From positions 1 through 64,000 of the forward strand of contig NC_013857.1 in the NCBI RefSeq assembly GCF_000010725.1: DNA of 64,000 nucleotides. Reading direction: 5' to 3'. Positions 62,023-64,000 of the stretch are shown here, one piece after another. The stretch comes from Azospirillum sp. B510 (GTDB lineage Bacteria; Pseudomonadota; Alphaproteobacteria; Azospirillales; Azospirillaceae). Position numbers and translations under genes: made by a program. How positions within the stretch are numbered: the first letter of the stretch is position 1; each line of letters starts with the position of its first letter. The notes under the pieces are model-generated. The model had not been told where the DNA came from. It saw only the letters and a list, made by a program, of their open reading frames with translations, and searched no databases.

Positions 62023-62298
62023 GGGTTGTCTCCTGTCCCGTGCCCTGATCCGCCGAACAACTCAACCCGCCCTGAATCCGTCACGGCATTTCCGCCGCCT
62101 GTTTTTCTTCGCATCCAAGTCCCACATTTTCCGAATGCCCGCGATCCCGGTTGGGAGGGTGGGGCAAGGAAAAGGCGGATGCGGGCGTTGACGGCAAAGC
62201 CTGCCACAGCCGCCGGTCATACCGGGGCGTGGCATCCTGTCACTGTGCGGGCGCGCCGCACCGGCCGCCGAATTGATTTGCACGGTCAACAAAGCCTG

Positions 62299-62335
62299 TT
62301 GACAGCTTTGGGCATCGACCTTACCTTTACGTAAA
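62299..62335 (+). promoter_or_regulatory. Candidate promoter and MerR-type dyad
   Basis: TTGACA (62299-62304) and TACCTT (62322-62327) are 17 bp apart. The palindrome TTTACGTAAA (62326-62335) overlaps the -10 region, 22 bp before the regulator's start codon. An operator placed there suits a self-regulating MerR-family protein. Binding is inference. Confidence 0.5.
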
Positions 62336-62357
62336 CGTCAGGGAAGGGAATGGCGGC

Positions 62358-62840
62358 GTGGATCTGGTTTCGGTCTGCATCGGCCCGTTGGGGACGGAAG
62401 AGGGGGACGGGACTGACGGTCGCGCCGGCGTGCCGCACCTTGGCATCGGCGAGCTGGCCGGGGAGTTCGGTCTGACCCACCGCACCATCCGCCATTACGA
62501 GGATGAGGGGCTGCTGGCGCCGGAGCGGATCGGCAGCGCCCGTATCTATGGCCGACGCGACCGCGCCCGGCTGGCGCTGATCTGCCGGGGCAAGCGGCTG
62601 GGGTTCAGCCTGGCCGAGATCAAGGAATTCCTGAACCTTTACGACACCGACGACGCCCGGATCGAACAGATGCGCTACATGCGCACGATCGCCCGCCGTC
62701 GGATTTCGGCACTTGAACAGCAGCTTGCCGATGTCCAACAGACATTGGCGGAGCTGTGCACCATCGACACCCAGATCTCCGAGCATCTTCGCCGCAACGG
62801 CATCACGGAGACGCAGGACATGGAGGAGAAGCAGTCATGA
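62358..62840 (+). CDS. MerR-family transcriptional regulator (LiuR-like)
   Basis: A 160-aa regulator. The winged HTH begins near residue 28 (LGIGELAGEFGLTHRTIRHY) and is followed by a long dimerisation coiled coil (RRRISALEQQLADVQQTLAE). The metal-binding cysteines of metal sensors are absent. In alphaproteobacteria such proteins control fatty-acid or leucine catabolism genes; here it is coupled to a thiolase by a 4-bp overlap. The start is GTG at 62358, with GGGAAGGGA upstream; the N-terminal 25 residues before the HTH are unusual and may reflect a later true start. Confidence 0.88.
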   Translation: MDLVSVCIGPLGTEEGDGTDGRAGVPHLGIGELAGEFGLTHRTIRHYEDEGLLAPERIGSARIYGRRDRARLALICRGKRLGFSLAEIKEFLNLYDTDDARIEQMRYMRTIARRRISALEQQLADVQQTLAELCTIDTQISEHLRRNGITETQDMEEKQS

Positions 62841-63973
62841 AGTCGGTCGTCATCGCCGGTTACGCCCGTTCACCCTTCGCCTTCGCCCACAAGGGCGAAC
62901 TGACCAAGGTCCGCCCCGACGATCTGCTGGCCCGCGTCATCGCGGCGCTGGTCGAGCGCACCGGCCTGAAGACCGAGGATGTCGAGGACGTCATCGTCGG
63001 CTGCTCCTTTCCCGAGGGCGAGCAGGGGCTGAACGTCGCCCGCGGCATCTCCTTCCTGGCCAAGTTGCCGCTGACGGCGGCGGCGACCACGGTCAACCGT
63101 TATTGCGGCTCCTCGATGCAGTCGATCCATCAGGCGGCGGGCGCCATCCAGATGGGGGCCGGCGAGGTCTTCGTCTGCGGCGGCGTCGAATCGATGACCC
63201 GCGTGCCGATCATGGGCTTCAACCCGATGCCCAACCCGGCGCTGAAGGAGTCCTACCCGGAAGCCTATTGCTCGATGGGCATCACCGCGGAGAATGTCGC
63301 CCGCAAATACGCCATCTCCCGCGCCGAGCAGGAGGCGCTCGCCGTCGCCTCCCACGCCAAGGCGGCCGAGGCCCAGGCCGCCGGCCGTCTGGCCGATGAG
63401 ATCGTCGGCATCCAGACCCCGGCCGGTCTGGTCGACAAGGACGGTTGCATCCGCCCCGGCACCACCGCCGAGGGGCTGTCGGGCCTGAAGCCGGCCTTCA
63501 CCGCCGACGGCAGCGTCACCGCCGGCACCTCCTCGCCGCTCACCGACGGCGCATCGGTCGTGCTGGTGACGACGGAGGAGTATGCCCGTGCCAACGGACT
63601 GCCGATCCTGGCGAAGATCCGTTCGGTCGCCGTCGCCGGCTGCGCGCCGGAACTGATGGGGCTGGGGCCGGTTCCGGCCACCCGCAAGGCGTTGGCCCGT
63701 GCCGGCCTGTCGATCAACGACATCGACATCATCGAGATCAACGAGGCGTTCTCGTCCCAGGCCATCGCCTGCATGCGCGACCTCGACATCGACCCGTCCC
63801 GCGTCAATCCGGACGGCGGCGCGCTGGCGCTCGGCCACCCGCTGGGGGCCACCGGCGCCCGCATCACCGGCAAGGCGGCGGCCCTGCTGAAGCGCGAAGG
63901 CAAGCAGTTCGCGCTGGCGACCCAGTGCATCGGCGGCGGCCAGGGCATCGCCACCATCCTGGAAGCGGTGTGA
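62837..63973 (+). CDS. Acetyl-CoA C-acyltransferase (thiolase)
   Basis: A 378-aa thiolase. The acyl-accepting Cys90 lies in VNRYCGSSMQS; catalytic His334 is in LGHPLGATGAR and the acid-base Cys364 in TQCIGGGQG. It cleaves or forms a 3-ketoacyl-CoA, the last step of beta-oxidation. The ATG overlaps the MerR gene's stop (ATGA), and GGAGGAGAAG lies upstream. The next 27 bp to the window end hold GGGGAGGAAACG, a ribosome-binding site for a following gene, so the operon probably continues with further beta-oxidation enzymes. Confidence 0.95.
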   Translation: MKSVVIAGYARSPFAFAHKGELTKVRPDDLLARVIAALVERTGLKTEDVEDVIVGCSFPEGEQGLNVARGISFLAKLPLTAAATTVNRYCGSSMQSIHQAAGAIQMGAGEVFVCGGVESMTRVPIMGFNPMPNPALKESYPEAYCSMGITAENVARKYAISRAEQEALAVASHAKAAEAQAAGRLADEIVGIQTPAGLVDKDGCIRPGTTAEGLSGLKPAFTADGSVTAGTSSPLTDGASVVLVTTEEYARANGLPILAKIRSVAVAGCAPELMGLGPVPATRKALARAGLSINDIDIIEINEAFSSQAIACMRDLDIDPSRVNPDGGALALGHPLGATGARITGKAAALLKREGKQFALATQCIGGGQGIATILEAV

Positions 63974-64000
63974 CGAACGGGATCGGGGAGGAAACGACCA

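Noticed and set aside
61956..62292. Small reading frames between the membrane protein and the MerR gene
   Set aside because: They lack ribosome-binding sites and have no recognisable composition; the stretch is better read as promoter DNA.
62326..62335. Heavy-metal MerR operator
   Set aside because: The adjacent regulator lacks metal-binding cysteines and is coupled to a thiolase, so a metal role is not supported.

Overview
The window is a GC-rich (roughly two thirds G+C by eye) stretch of an alphaproteobacterium. Codon use, the abundance of chemoreceptors, the five-step hut pathway and the polyamine/GABA gene set suggest Azospirillum or a close relative in the Azospirillaceae; this is inference, because no rRNA or other taxonomic marker is present. 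The left end holds a winged-helix replication initiator (2308-3540), a divergent two-gene operon of replication-accessory proteins (144-1612) and, between them, about 500 bp packed with 21-bp iterons in both orientations. The window therefore appears to lie on a secondary replicon (chromid or megaplasmid) and to contain its origin.

Region by region: 0-3.6 kb is the origin and replication genes. 3.6-5.1 kb carries a nitrilase-superfamily amidohydrolase and a PAP2 phosphatase. 5.1-12.7 kb is a complete histidine-utilisation locus built as two divergent units, hutF-hutH-hutG (minus) and hutI-hutC-hutU (plus), with a candidate HutC operator between them. 12.7-17 kb has a GH1 glycosidase, two uncharacterised proteins and a lytic transglycosylase lipoprotein with a SPOR-like tail. 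17.3-19.8 kb is a divergent katA/oxyR pair with a canonical OxyR half-site pair overlapping the oxyR start codon. 20-23.4 kb carries glgX and a zinc-peptidase-like protein, followed by a candidate small RNA with a strong terminator.

23.8-33.8 kb is a transport and catabolism block: an orphan TRAP-type binding protein, then a polyamine-type ABC transporter (ATPase, binding protein, two permeases), a DUF1640-like coiled-coil membrane protein, a cupin-XRE (PuuR-like) regulator and divergent gabD-gabT. Together they would import a putrescine- or GABA-like amine and convert GABA to succinate under one regulator, whose probable operator is a perfect palindrome. A class III CoA-transferase, a zinc alcohol dehydrogenase and a divergent Lrp/AsnC regulator follow.

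36.9-51 kb contains three methyl-accepting chemotaxis proteins. Two are 562-aa tandem duplicates that are almost identical outside parts of the N-terminus. Between them and the third lie an EamA exporter, an uncharacterised three-gene minus-strand operon, an AsmA-family protein and an SLC13-type transporter with two TrkA-C domains. 51.3-64 kb has two small proteins, an intact ISAs1-family element with 16-bp inverted repeats and a 10-bp target duplication just upstream of an aminotransferase, an orphan hybrid-less sensor histidine kinase, a very large alpha-2-macroglobulin-like protein without the thioester motif, a small membrane protein, and a MerR regulator translationally coupled to a thiolase. 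The last bases (a GGGAGGAAA-type ribosome-binding site) suggest another gene starts just beyond the edge. No tRNA, rRNA or CRISPR array was seen.
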